DNA of 64,000 bases from the NCBI RefSeq assembly GCF_008180445.1, contig NZ_VTER01000004.1:62001-126000 (forward strand). Reading direction: 5' to 3'. This DNA comes from Bacillus_AB infantis_B (GTDB taxonomy: Bacteria > Bacillota > Bacilli > Bacillales > Cytobacillaceae). This document shows, in pieces, positions 33,934 through 42,840 of this stretch. The position numbers and the translations under genes were made by a program. Numbering within the stretch: the first letter of the stretch is position 1; the number at the start of each line of letters is the position of its first letter. The notes under the pieces were generated by a model. The model was not told the origin of the DNA, did no database searches, and was given only the letters and a program-made list of their open reading frames with translations.

Positions 33934-35808
33934 TCAGCCTTCTGCGAGCTCGGCCAGATAGCTCCATCTTTCAATAAGCTCTTCAAGCTGCTCATTCAAA
34001 CTTGCTTCTTCCTCGAGAAGTTCATTTGCCTTCATGAAATCGCTGCCCGTTTCTGCCATCTCACCGGCAATTTCCTCAAGGCGCTTTTCTGCCGCGGCAA
34101 TCTTTCCGTCGATGCTGTCCCACTCTCTTTGCTCATTGTAGGACATGCGCTTTTTCTTCGGTTTTGCGTCCGGCTTTGGTTTGGGTTCCTGCTTCACGCT
34201 CTTTGGCTTTGCCTGCTGCGGCTGGCTCTCAATATAATCTGTATAGTTTCCATAGTAAGAGCCGATTCTGCCGCTCCCTTCAAGGATGAGCAGCTGCTCT
34301 GCCACTTTATCAAGAAAATAGCGGTCATGGGAAACAGTTATGACCACCCCTGCAAAATCGTCGAGATAGTCTTCAAGCACGGTCAGTGTCTGTGTATCCA
34401 GATCATTTGTCGGCTCATCCAGCAAAAGGACATTCGGCTCCGACAGAAGGATCTTTAGAAGATATAGCCTTCTCTTTTCCCCGCCGGAAAGCTTCCTGAT
34501 CGGTGTCCCATGGGTGCTTGACGGGAAAAGGAACCGCTCGAGCATCTGCGCTGCCGAAATCGTTTTGCCATCAGAGGTATGCACGATCTCGGCTGTCTCC
34601 TTCAAATACTCGATCATTCTCTTGTTTTCGTCCATGTCTTCGCTTTCCTGCGTATAATAGGCTACCTTGACTGTCTGGCCGATGATCCGCTCGCCTGAAT
34701 CCAGCGGGATTTTGCCGGCTAGTATATTCAGGAATGTGGATTTTCCTGTCCCGTTTCTGCCGATAATCCCGATTCTGTCGCCCGGCTTGACCAGAATGCT
34801 GAAATCATCAAGCACAACCGTGCCGCCAAGCTCTTTGGAAGCATCCTTCAGCTCAAAGACCTGTTTTCCGAGCCTGCTTCCGGATAAAGCCATATCGAGC
34901 TTTTCTGATGCTTTGACAGAAGAAAGGGTGTCCTCCAGCTGATCAAAGCGCTGAATCCTTGCTTTTTGCTTGGTGGTCCTGGCTTTTGCCCCTCTTCTGA
35001 TCCATTCAAGTTCCCTGCGGAAAAGATTTTTCTGCTTTTCTATCGTAGCTGCCTCATTTTCCTCCCTGACGGCCTTCGCTTCAAGGAAAGCGGCATAATT
35101 GCCTTTATAGCTGTAAAGACTTCCTGCATCCAGTTCGAACATCCTGTTGGTTACCCGGTCGAGAAAATAACGGTCATGCGTGACCAGCAGGAGCGCGCCA
35201 TTGAATCGGCTAAGATATTCTTCCAGCCACTTGACGGTTTCATAATCAAGATGGTTGGTCGGCTCATCAAGAATTAGAAGATCCGGAGACTGGATCAGCA
35301 CCTGTGCAAGGGCAACCCTCTTCTTCTGCCCTCCGGAAAGCTCCCCGATTTTCCTGCTGTATTCCTCGATGCCGAGCCTGCTTAAGATTGCCTTCGCGCT
35401 GGCATCCGCTTCCCAGCCATCCAGCTCATCCATCCTTTTCTGAAGAGCAAAAAGCTTGTCCTGGAGCCCGGTATCCTCAGGCGAAGCTCCGAGTCCCGCC
35501 ATAACCTGTTCATATTCCCTCAAAAGGCGGAATATCGGCGCATCCCCTTCAAATACCTGCTCAAGCACTGTCAGGCCGGGATTCAGCTCAGGCTTCTGTT
35601 CTGAGTAAGACACTTTATAATCTTTCGGGCATACAATCTCCCCTGAATCCGGTACATCCACTCCAGCCACGATCTTCAGCAAAGAAGACTTTCCAGTTCC
35701 ATTGACGCCGATTAGCCCTACTCTTTCTTTTTCAGCTATCGTGAAAGAAACATCCCGGAAGAGCTGCTTTTCCCCATAAGATTTTGATAAGTTTTCAATT
35801 GAAATCAT
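33934..35808 (-). CDS. ABC-F family ATPase (Uup/YfmR-like)
   Basis: A protein of about 624 aa with two ABC domains and no membrane part. Walker A motifs are GVNGTGKSS and GRNGTGKST, and signatures are LSGGQKKRVALA and LSGGEKRRLYLL. Walker B motifs are LLILDEPTNHLD and VLLLDEPTNDLD. The charged coiled-coil C terminus after a PKPK-rich linker is typical of Uup/YfmR. Such proteins act on the ribosome, relieving stalls or remodelling it. Starts at 35808 and 35814 are both possible; 35814 overlaps the ypgQ stop (ATGA), but 35808 has AGG at proper spacing. Confidence 0.92.
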   Translation of the reverse strand: MISIENLSKSYGEKQLFRDVSFTIAEKERVGLIGVNGTGKSSLLKIVAGVDVPDSGEIVCPKDYKVSYSEQKPELNPGLTVLEQVFEGDAPIFRLLREYEQVMAGLGASPEDTGLQDKLFALQKRMDELDGWEADASAKAILSRLGIEEYSRKIGELSGGQKKRVALAQVLIQSPDLLILDEPTNHLDYETVKWLEEYLSRFNGALLLVTHDRYFLDRVTNRMFELDAGSLYSYKGNYAAFLEAKAVREENEAATIEKQKNLFRRELEWIRRGAKARTTKQKARIQRFDQLEDTLSSVKASEKLDMALSGSRLGKQVFELKDASKELGGTVVLDDFSILVKPGDRIGIIGRNGTGKSTFLNILAGKIPLDSGERIIGQTVKVAYYTQESEDMDENKRMIEYLKETAEIVHTSDGKTISAAQMLERFLFPSSTHGTPIRKLSGGEKRRLYLLKILLSEPNVLLLDEPTNDLDTQTLTVLEDYLDDFAGVVITVSHDRYFLDKVAEQLLILEGSGRIGSYYGNYTDYIESQPQQAKPKSVKQEPKPKPDAKPKKKRMSYNEQREWDSIDGKIAAAEKRLEEIAGEMAETGSDFMKANELLEEEASLNEQLEELIERWSYLAELAEG

Positions 35809-35810
35809 TT

Positions 35811-36455
35811 TCATGCCTGACCATTCCATTCCCTGTAAAATTCTTTTAAGTATAATTGAATAAATTCATGGCGCTGTTTTGCCATCTCTTTAGCTGTATC
35901 TGTATTCAGAAGATCGCGGAGCTTCAGCAGCTTTTCATAAAAATGATGGATGGAGGAGGTTTGCCCATTCCTATATTCCTCCTGTGTCATTTCTTCCCTG
36001 GCTGAAAGCGCCGGGTCATAAAGGGCATGGCCTTTCATCCCGCCATAGGCAAATGCCCGGGCAATCCCGATTGCACCAATGGCATCCAGCCTGTCTGCAT
36101 CCTGGACAATCATTGCCTCAGGAGATGCTGCCTTTATGCCGGAGCCCCCTTTGAAGGAAACAGAGGAGATGACCGCTTCCAGCTGCTTTTGCAGTCCAGT
36201 TTCAATCCCTGCCTCCCTAAAAAAGCTGCGGAGCCTGTCCCATCCTTTTTCCTCATCGGCATTCAGCTTAGCATCGGGTATATCATGTAAAAGGGCTGCC
36301 ATTTCAATAATGAAAGCATCTCCCCGTTTCTCCTGCCTCTGTATATATAACGCATTTTTCCTGACTCTATCTATATGATGCCAGTCATGCCCTGAAGCAT
36401 CCCGGCCAAGCTCAGCGCGGACATACCGCTCTGCCTGCAAGATTATTTTTTCCAT
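35811..36455 (-). CDS. ypgQ: HD-domain phosphohydrolase YpgQ
   Basis: A 214-residue HD-superfamily protein: SGHDWHHIDRVRKNA holds the first His, AALLHDIPDAKL the HD pair, and IVQDADRLDAIGAIGIARAF the later Asp. B. subtilis YpgQ is a metal-dependent (d)NTP pyrophosphohydrolase, so a similar house-cleaning activity is likely. I start at ATG 36455, because AGAGG lies 9 bases upstream; GTG 36461 is too close to it. It is coupled to the ABC-F gene downstream. Confidence 0.9.
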   Translation of the reverse strand: MEKIILQAERYVRAELGRDASGHDWHHIDRVRKNALYIQRQEKRGDAFIIEMAALLHDIPDAKLNADEEKGWDRLRSFFREAGIETGLQKQLEAVISSVSFKGGSGIKAASPEAMIVQDADRLDAIGAIGIARAFAYGGMKGHALYDPALSAREEMTQEEYRNGQTSSIHHFYEKLLKLRDLLNTDTAKEMAKQRHEFIQLYLKEFYREWNGQA

Positions 36456-36550
36456 TAACACGCACCTCTTTCCTGCTGATGCTTATTTTATCATGAAAAG
36501 GAGGAGGATGTTTCTTCTCAGCTATATCTGCCTTTATCTGAGCAAAATCA

Positions 36551-36581
36551 AAAGAAAAAACCTTGCTGCTGTGCAAGGCTT
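36551..36581 (-). terminator. Terminator of the second degV-family gene
   Basis: CCTTGC/GCAAGG stem followed by TTTTTTCTTTT on the minus strand. Confidence 0.8.
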
Positions 36582-36594
36582 TCTGCTTACTGAT

Positions 36595-37443
36595 CTATTT
36601 CAGCCCGTTGAACCAGCTGAATCCAATGGTATCTTCCCCGGCATGAACCCCGATGGTGGCCCCCAGAGGGAAGGTGCTGAACTCGATTTCCTGGAAGCTG
36701 GCCCTTAGATCCGCCATCCATTCTTTTGCCTCTCTGTCATATAGGCCATACAGAATGAAGACCTCCCGGAAACCATGCTGTTCATACGCTTCCTTCAGCA
36801 AGGCCTTCATCCGTTCCCTGGCCTTCCTGATGCTCCTTGCCTTTTCTTTTATGCTGAGTGCCCCGCCGCTTATGGCAATGATCGGCTTAATGCTCAATAG
36901 GCTGCCAAAATAGAATTGCAGCCCGGACATCCTTCCGCTGCGATGAAGCTGTTCGAGGCTCCCGACAAGGACTAATGTCTGCGATGTGGATCCGATTTCC
37001 TCAATCCTGCGGGCTGCTTCGCTGCTTTCGATCCCTGATTCTGTCAAAAGCATCCCTTCCTTTATCAGCCTTGTCAAAGGATAAGATAAGATACCCGAAT
37101 CGACTGTATAGACAGGTATGTTCACCAGCTGTGCTGCCTGCTGGCTGGATGAAACAGTCCCGCTGAGCTTCGCCGATACAAGGACGGCCACAATAGAATC
37201 ATAGTTTTCTTCAAGCTCTTCAAAAAGAGCCTGAAAAGAGCCCACAGAAGGCTGTGAGGTCTTTGGAGGCGAAGAAAGTGTCTTCAGGCGCCTGAACAGG
37301 TCTTCAGCGCTTATGGTCCTCCCCTCTATATACTCCTGGCCATCCATGATGATTGTCATCGGCACAACATAGACATCCGGGTGCGCCGCTAATTCCTCAT
37401 CCAGGCATGCTGTGCTGTCGGTAACCCATGCCACTTTTCCCAT
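36595..37443 (-). CDS. DegV family fatty-acid-binding protein (second paralogue)
   Basis: A 282-residue protein: VAWVTDSTACLDEELAAHPDVYVVPM opens it, and the lipid-binding loop residues are in KTSQPSVGSF and AKLSGTVSSSQQAA. The HAGEDTIGFSWF ending takes the place of the THTGPGAIG of typical DegV. It differs clearly from the copy at 8609-9451, so it probably prefers a different acyl chain as a FakB-like carrier. GGAGG lies before the ATG. It is a single-gene unit. Confidence 0.9.
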   Translation of the reverse strand: MGKVAWVTDSTACLDEELAAHPDVYVVPMTIIMDGQEYIEGRTISAEDLFRRLKTLSSPPKTSQPSVGSFQALFEELEENYDSIVAVLVSAKLSGTVSSSQQAAQLVNIPVYTVDSGILSYPLTRLIKEGMLLTESGIESSEAARRIEEIGSTSQTLVLVGSLEQLHRSGRMSGLQFYFGSLLSIKPIIAISGGALSIKEKARSIRKARERMKALLKEAYEQHGFREVFILYGLYDREAKEWMADLRASFQEIEFSTFPLGATIGVHAGEDTIGFSWFNGLK

Positions 37444-37484
37444 CAGGTTTCCTCCTTGCGGTAATTATGTATTTCTGTATTTGT

Positions 37485-37518
37485 TATAAACGGCTATCCC
37501 AGGAAAAAGGATAGCCGC
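37485..37518 (-). terminator. Terminator of the GNAT-amidohydrolase unit
   Basis: CGGCTATCC/GGATAGCCG stem with a 9-base loop; on the minus strand only a short T-rich tail follows. Confidence 0.6.
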
Positions 37519-37523
37519 AACTT

Positions 37524-38384
37524 TTATTCTTCCGGCAGAAAAGCCGCGATTTTCGGAAACAGTTTCAAGGCATTGTGGTAAAATACCTTTTCATGATGCT
37601 CTTCAGGGATAAGATCCTTGATAAACTCAATATATGGAGCTATAGGGATCAAGGGCCAGTCAGTCCCAAAGATCAATTTATCATAAGAATCCGCAAACTC
37701 AAGCGCGTGGCGAAGGTGGTCTAGGAACCGCCCTCCGCTCCTTTTCTTCAGCTCTTCTTCCGTACCCACTATCAGTCCTGAGAGATCAGCGTACACGTTC
37801 GGATTCTTATAGATGATCTCAGCCCCCGTCAGGGTCCAGGGATCGCCGAAATGAGCCATCATGAAATTGACATTCCGGTGCCTGACAGCCACTTCATCGA
37901 TGGCAAGAGGGTGGGAGTACTTCAGCAGCCCCCTTTCTGAATAAGTGTCGCCAGTATGGAAGACAACCGGCACACTGTATTTCTCAGCAAGCTTATAGAC
38001 CGGTTCATATACTTCGTCGTAAGCGTAAAAAGAATAATAGCCCAGGTAGATTTTAAACCCGACAGTCCCGGGCCGCTGAATCACGTCTTCCAGCCTTTCA
38101 AGTGCCTCAGAATCCATATTGAATGGATTTATGCCGGCGCATGCCACTATTATATCCGGCTGGGATTCAGCCAGGTCCAGCATCATCGGTGTCCTTGCAT
38201 CATGGTCCGGAAAACCCATCCCGCCTGTTTCCTCAAGGCCCATGCCGATTCCGAGCACGACACCGGCATCCCGGTACTCCGCCGCAATCCCTTTATAGGA
38301 ATAATCAACAAACGAAAGGTCCCTTGCAGTTTCGTGAAAAGATTTAATTTGTGAAAAATGCATATGCGCGTCTATTATTTTCAT
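37524..38384 (-). CDS. Amidohydrolase family (amidohydrolase_2, TIM-barrel) protein
   Basis: A 286-residue metal-dependent hydrolase or decarboxylase of the amidohydrolase_2 type. The first-strand metal motif is IIDAHMHFSQ. The strand-5 His is in PVVFHTGDTY, the strand-6 His in NVNFMMAHFGDPWT, and the strand-8 Asp in KLIFGTDWPL. There is no signal peptide, so it acts in the cytoplasm. The start codon overlaps the stop of the upstream GNAT-fusion gene (ATGA), so the two products are made in linked amounts and probably act on one pathway. The substrate is unknown. Confidence 0.88.
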   Translation of the reverse strand: MKIIDAHMHFSQIKSFHETARDLSFVDYSYKGIAAEYRDAGVVLGIGMGLEETGGMGFPDHDARTPMMLDLAESQPDIIVACAGINPFNMDSEALERLEDVIQRPGTVGFKIYLGYYSFYAYDEVYEPVYKLAEKYSVPVVFHTGDTYSERGLLKYSHPLAIDEVAVRHRNVNFMMAHFGDPWTLTGAEIIYKNPNVYADLSGLIVGTEEELKKRSGGRFLDHLRHALEFADSYDKLIFGTDWPLIPIAPYIEFIKDLIPEEHHEKVFYHNALKLFPKIAAFLPEE

Positions 38385-41300
38385 TCTGTCTCCTCATTGC
38401 TGAAACTGATTTTCTGCAGCCTATCCAGCAGCTTCCCGGATAAATCCCTGCTGTCAAACAGCATGAATACCGGTTTCGTCTGGCTATCCCGCCCTCCGGC
38501 GCTGAATGGCTGCCTTGATATAAGCTGGCATGCCTCTTTGTTCATATATGCCTCATTAAGGTCAGCCATGCTGTTTGCTGCCATATACAGCTTTTCTTCT
38601 GCATGAGTGCTGCAGACGGATGAGCCATTCCCCAAAAAGAGAACATTCTCGTCCTTTCCTGCTGTATAAAAGCCATTCTCATCTGCTCCGTCCGGCCTGA
38701 TCGAAAGATCTTCAAGCTTACCGCCATTCAGGAAAGCATCCGTGACAGCATACTCACCGGCAAGGAGCTTGCCTCCCGCTTCCTCTATTCGGAGAAATGA
38801 CGCGATCAACGGTACACCTGGGAGCATGAGATAATATTGTGCAAATGCAAGTCCCTGCCATACAGGATGCTCCCCAAGCCTTGTTGTAACCTTGAGTCCC
38901 TGCCACAATTCCCCGGAATTATCACGGACCGCAGCTGCCTCTGCCTCTGTCTGGCCTTTCAGGATCGAGAAAACATTCAGTTTTGAAGGAATTGTCTTCA
39001 TTCCTCCGCCCCATGGATTCCACCAGCCTTTTGCCTGGAGAGAAGGAAAGGAATGGTCCAGCCATTTTCTTCCGTTCACCGTGATGGAGTAAATCCCCGG
39101 ATAGAAGCCTGGTGCCGATTTGATTTCCACTGTCCCGTTTACTGCTTTTGCCACTTTCAGTCCTGCTTCCTCTTCCGATGATATCTGCACTTCTCCTCCA
39201 GGCATCAGAACGATGCTATCGATTTTTTCGCAGCTGCTGCCTTCCTCAAGAATTGCAGACACAATGCTGATTCCTGCTTTTTCCCCCAATGTAACGCTGG
39301 TTTTATAATCTTTTCCTCCCTCAAGCCTAATCTCCTCAGCTGCCTTGACACTGCCGTCAGCCGAGATGGAGAGCTTCCCTTCAAATGGCTGGAGCCTGTG
39401 ATTGTTTAACGTCAGGTCTGCTGCATATTTTTCATCACGCATGAATACAGAAGTGATGTTCATTTCCTTCTCAGGAGCTGTACTTTTTTTATCAGCTGAA
39501 GGGGAGTGGGTAGCAAATGCTGCGAACTCTTCCCAGGACTGGAAGGCTCCAATTGATAGATAAACAGGTTCAAGGACCGCCTTTTCTTTCGCCTGGATCT
39601 CACCGGTCCGGAATTCGATTGAAAGCTGCCAATTATCCGGTACCGCCCTTGCGCTTTCCGGCCAGGCAAGCCCTACAGGTTCCCCTCCTTGTCCTGCGAA
39701 ATACCAATTTCCTGACAGAGAGCTAAAGTTGACATCTCCATACAGAAGCTCCTTCATATCAGAAAACGCAACCGCTTCCCCGGCAAGCGGAAACACCATC
39801 TCCCGGCCTTCATGGTACATGGACTGAGAGATATACAGCTGTTCAACAGGCTCTTCCCTGCCATTCTCACATTCCATCCACCTCTTTACAAGTCCTTCAG
39901 CATAAAGGGATGTAAAGATGCTAAGCTTGATTCCCGGCATATTTTCCGAAAGGAATTCCAGCTTATGTGTTACTGCTGCCCCATCTTTATACCACTCTGC
40001 AGATACAGGTTTCTTTTTGGCGAATTCTGCGGTATAGGGTTTTCCCAGTTTCGGCTGGAAGAACGCAAATGGCTGATCCAATTTCCCGCTTCGGCCGGCT
40101 TTCACAGTATAGTCCCGCTTTCTGATATTCACCTGGCTGTTTCCATTGAAGATTTGCCAGTATTCCTCTGTCTCACCGCCAAATTGGCTGCCAAAACCCT
40201 TCAGTGCCAGACCCGCTTTCTTTTCGAAATGGAATCGGCCGCCTTTGGATCCCGTCAGAGCCACCTGCAGTAAGTGTTCGGAAAAACCATGCTTCTTTAC
40301 CACAGCTGGAAGGAAGAAGCTTTTCCGTTCTTTCGGTTTTACATTCAGCACAATTTCTTTTTGTTCGAAAAGGAGCTTTTCTGTTTCCGGAAACTGGATT
40401 TTCACTTTTGCCTCTTCCGGCAGATTATTTTTAACCTCGACAGCAACCTCTGACTGTTTGCCCAGGTAGCTCAGATGCCCCAGAAGGGAGACAGTTATAT
40501 CAGCAGGCTTTTTCGGATGGATGCCCAGACTCAATGAACAGCTCAGCCCATTTATAGACAAATCCACTTCTGCAGACGGGTGTGTCTTCCAGGAGTCAGG
40601 CGCTTCCCCTTCTCTGATGTCCAGCACTCCTGTGATGACTTCTTCACCAGAGACCATAACGGACGATGATAAGCTGCAATTCACCCGGCCGCTATCCTTC
40701 CCGGCTGCTTCAACCGCAAGAGGATTTCCCGATTTATTAACAATCCTTAAGGAAATGGACTCCTTGCGCCCCTCAATCAGCTGGTGCCCGTTCAATACCA
40801 GTTCAGCCAGGAACTCATCTGTTTCAATCAGGCGCATGCCCCTTCCTGAACGTTCAAATTGGACTCTTGCATGAGTCCCTTCATCTTCCCACTCATAATC
40901 ATAATAAGTGAAGCCATTCTCGTTTTTCCCATCAGGCTTCACTTCGATTTTCCTGGTGCTCGAACTGTACCAGTCCAGTTTTTCAAAAACCGGCTTCAAT
41001 AGCGGCGTATTCAAAACAGCGGGAATGAAGTTCATCAAGTGAGTGGAGTCGTCTCTGTCTTCCCAAAAGAAGCCGCATTTTTTATACAATGGCACAGCCT
41101 TCGTATTGCCAGGCCAGGTATACAGGTCCAGACGAGGCCATCCGAGCTCCACTGTCTTTCCAAGTGCCTCAAGAACAAGGAGCTTGCCGATTTTTCTGCC
41201 ATGATAATCCGGGCGCACATTCAGGAGAGGAATATAAAGCGCACTTTCATCTTCCTTATATTCTGAAAGTCCGCAATAGCCTACGACCTCTTTCCCATCC

Positions 41301-41479
41301 AGTGCGATATACAGTTCGATATTATCCGAGTTTTCCTCTTTTGTCTTCACTTGCTCACCTGTCATCACCCGGTTGTCGCCGCCCCAGCTATCGCGGCTCA
41401 TATTCCACATTTTCGCAACTGCATCCGCCAATCCCGGCTGGTAGCGGACCACCTGTATCTTATTCATCACTTTTTCCAT
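38381..41479 (-). CDS. GNAT acetyltransferase fused to a large beta-rich C-terminal region (1032 aa)
   Basis: Residues 1-155 are a complete GNAT domain; the acetyl-CoA loop is RPDYHGRKIGKLL (89-101), and the DLYTWPGNTKAVPLYKKCGF strand-helix follows. The remaining 880 residues have no close relative I recognise. The part to about 430 reads as Ig-like beta-sandwich repeats (for example VSLLGHLSYLGKQSEVAVEVKNN). The later part, with GFYPGIYSITVNGRKWLDH and GWWNPWGGGM, recalls the mutarotase-like sandwich of carbohydrate-active proteins. There is no signal peptide or membrane helix. GGAGG lies 7 bases before the ATG. It is coupled to the amidohydrolase. Confidence 0.85.
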   Translation of the reverse strand: MEKVMNKIQVVRYQPGLADAVAKMWNMSRDSWGGDNRVMTGEQVKTKEENSDNIELYIALDGKEVVGYCGLSEYKEDESALYIPLLNVRPDYHGRKIGKLLVLEALGKTVELGWPRLDLYTWPGNTKAVPLYKKCGFFWEDRDDSTHLMNFIPAVLNTPLLKPVFEKLDWYSSSTRKIEVKPDGKNENGFTYYDYEWEDEGTHARVQFERSGRGMRLIETDEFLAELVLNGHQLIEGRKESISLRIVNKSGNPLAVEAAGKDSGRVNCSLSSSVMVSGEEVITGVLDIREGEAPDSWKTHPSAEVDLSINGLSCSLSLGIHPKKPADITVSLLGHLSYLGKQSEVAVEVKNNLPEEAKVKIQFPETEKLLFEQKEIVLNVKPKERKSFFLPAVVKKHGFSEHLLQVALTGSKGGRFHFEKKAGLALKGFGSQFGGETEEYWQIFNGNSQVNIRKRDYTVKAGRSGKLDQPFAFFQPKLGKPYTAEFAKKKPVSAEWYKDGAAVTHKLEFLSENMPGIKLSIFTSLYAEGLVKRWMECENGREEPVEQLYISQSMYHEGREMVFPLAGEAVAFSDMKELLYGDVNFSSLSGNWYFAGQGGEPVGLAWPESARAVPDNWQLSIEFRTGEIQAKEKAVLEPVYLSIGAFQSWEEFAAFATHSPSADKKSTAPEKEMNITSVFMRDEKYAADLTLNNHRLQPFEGKLSISADGSVKAAEEIRLEGGKDYKTSVTLGEKAGISIVSAILEEGSSCEKIDSIVLMPGGEVQISSEEEAGLKVAKAVNGTVEIKSAPGFYPGIYSITVNGRKWLDHSFPSLQAKGWWNPWGGGMKTIPSKLNVFSILKGQTEAEAAAVRDNSGELWQGLKVTTRLGEHPVWQGLAFAQYYLMLPGVPLIASFLRIEEAGGKLLAGEYAVTDAFLNGGKLEDLSIRPDGADENGFYTAGKDENVLFLGNGSSVCSTHAEEKLYMAANSMADLNEAYMNKEACQLISRQPFSAGGRDSQTKPVFMLFDSRDLSGKLLDRLQKISFSNEETE

Positions 41480-41502
41480 GTCTCTTCCTCCTCGATTCTT
41501 AA

Positions 41503-41559
41503 CTACGTGCCTTCCATCTTATCGCTGCATTGAATTTGTATTTTTCCTGCTTTGTCCAT
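41503..41559 (-). CDS. Possible 18-residue leader peptide upstream of the GNAT-fusion gene
   Basis: MDKAGKIQIQCSDKMEGT, with an ideal GGAGG 7 bases before the ATG, ends 23 bases before the GNAT gene. It is too short to assign a function. It could be a regulatory upstream frame that controls translation downstream, or it may be fortuitous. Confidence 0.4.
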   Translation of the reverse strand: MDKAGKIQIQCSDKMEGT

Positions 41560-41590
41560 CTTATTTCCTCCTTCAATCAGGGCAGTTATT

Positions 41591-41623
41591 TGCCTTGTTC
41601 CCCTTTGGTGGAACATTTTGGCA
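41591..41623 (-). promoter_or_regulatory. Nested dyad upstream of the GNAT-amidohydrolase unit
   Basis: TGTTCC-N8-GGAACA (41596-41615), enclosed by TGCC/GGCA (41591-41594 and 41620-41623). It resembles a repressor operator; the regulator is not recognised. Confidence 0.4.
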
Positions 41624-41701
41624 CGCCCATTCTTATCGTATTAGGTTAAAGAATCAAAGTAAAGACAATTCTAAATTTTTAAAACGGAAAAAATGGCACG
41701 C

Positions 41702-41730
41702 AAAAAGGCCCTGCCTAAGCAGAGCCTTTT
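41702..41730 (-). terminator. Terminator of bsaA
   Basis: AAAAGGC.CTGC/GCAG.GCCTTTT hairpin followed by T5 on the minus strand. Confidence 0.8.
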
Positions 41731-41756
41731 GTACATCCAGTTCCAGACCGGATGCA

Positions 41757-42239
41757 TTATCTTGCCAATTCTTCCTCAATATCGCCGAGGATTTCTTTTG
41801 GATTTGTATTGGGAGAATACCGCTTGACGACTTCTCCTTTTTTGTTCACAAGGAATTTGGTGAAGTTCCATTTAACAGCCTTCATGCCAAGCATGCCAGG
41901 CGCTTCTTCTGTTAAATATTGAAAAATGGGGTCGGCATTTTTCCCGTTCACATCCACCTTCGCGAACATCGGGAACGACACCCCATAGTTCAGCTGGCAG
42001 AACTGCTGGATTTCCTCGTTGCTGCCCGGATCCTGATTCATGAATTGATTGCAGGGGAATCCGAGAATTTCCAGGCCTTCCCTGTTAAGCTGTTCATAGA
42101 TTTCCTGCAGCTCCTTGAACTGTGGTGTAAAGCCGCATTTGCTCGCTGTATTGACAATGAGGAGCACATCCCCCTCAAACTCCCTCAGCGGTACATCCGA
42201 GCCATCACTTTTCATCGCATTAAATTGATATATAGACAT
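41757..42239 (-). CDS. bsaA: Glutathione peroxidase family thiol peroxidase (BsaA)
   Basis: A 160-residue GPx-family enzyme, the B. subtilis BsaA length. The peroxidatic Cys is in IVNTASKCGFTPQ, followed by FPCNQFMNQDPGSNEEIQQFC and WNFTKFLVNKKGEVVKRY, which supply the Gln and Trp of the catalytic site. There is Cys instead of selenocysteine, as expected in Bacillus, and reductant is probably a thioredoxin-type or bacillithiol system. I start at ATG 42239, 7 bases after AGGAGG, not at the 42269 frame. A 20-bp palindrome lies just upstream. Confidence 0.93.
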   Translation of the reverse strand: MSIYQFNAMKSDGSDVPLREFEGDVLLIVNTASKCGFTPQFKELQEIYEQLNREGLEILGFPCNQFMNQDPGSNEEIQQFCQLNYGVSFPMFAKVDVNGKNADPIFQYLTEEAPGMLGMKAVKWNFTKFLVNKKGEVVKRYSPNTNPKEILGDIEEELAR

Positions 42240-42255
42240 CATCGCACCTCCTGCT

Positions 42256-42275
42256 CTTATCGTAATCACGATAAG
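42256..42275 (-). promoter_or_regulatory. 20-bp palindrome in the bsaA leader/promoter region
   Basis: A perfect CTTATCGT-AATC-ACGATAAG. A single half-site CTTATCGTA also occurs at 41632-41640, before the GNAT-fusion gene. It is likely a regulator-binding site or, if transcribed, a stem next to the ribosome site. Confidence 0.5.
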
Positions 42276-42301
42276 CCTATAATGCCAGTTTAAACTCTTG
42301 T

Positions 42302-42826
42302 TTAAGAGAGCACATCCTCAAGCTTCCTCAGGCATTCGGCCATATGATCGGACAGAAGGGCAAGATCATCGATTTGGTCTTCATAAATAAGTCTGCCAAA
42401 AGTGATTTCCGTTAAATTCAGCAGAGTGTCCGGCCCGCTTAAGGGATCATAGGAAACCGTTTGGGTGATGGTTCTGTTTTCCCCCCAGATGGACTTCATG
42501 AGCCTGTCGATGCCGGCCGTCTGTTCCGGCTCATTTCTTTGGCTGAAGGAAAATCGGATAGAGATCATGCAGCCTGAGAGCTTTTCAGAAAGGAGGGCGG
42601 GATGCAGCTCAGCCGCCAGGTTTTCGAGCGCCGCTTTCATGATGAAGGTGCATGAAGCAATGACAGATTCCCTGTCCTGAAAAGTGATTTCAAATGTTCT
42701 CGAAAGCTTGGCGGTATTGATCAGCTCATTGCGGTCTATAATGCTGATTTGACCGGCAAGGTCCTTATCATACAGAAGGCCTTCCATGACGATCTTCATA
42801 TTTTCATACGCAGTCGGGTCAAACAA
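42302..42826 (-). CDS. Conserved hypothetical protein downstream of fhs
   Basis: A soluble protein of about 174 aa that I do not recognise. It is mixed alpha/beta: EITFQDRESVIASCTFIMKAALENLAAEL, then SGCMISIRFSFSQRNEPEQT, then a Leu-rich C-terminal helix HMAECLRKLEDVL. There is no signal peptide or membrane segment. I place the start at TTG 42826, 8 bases after AAGGGG, rather than at GTG 42835, which abuts it. It begins 14 bases after the fhs stop, so it is probably co-transcribed with fhs. Confidence 0.65.
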   Translation of the reverse strand: MFDPTAYENMKIVMEGLLYDKDLAGQISIIDRNELINTAKLSRTFEITFQDRESVIASCTFIMKAALENLAAELHPALLSEKLSGCMISIRFSFSQRNEPEQTAGIDRLMKSIWGENRTITQTVSYDPLSGPDTLLNLTEITFGRLIYEDQIDDLALLSDHMAECLRKLEDVLS

Positions 42827-42840
42827 GCTGAACACCCCTT

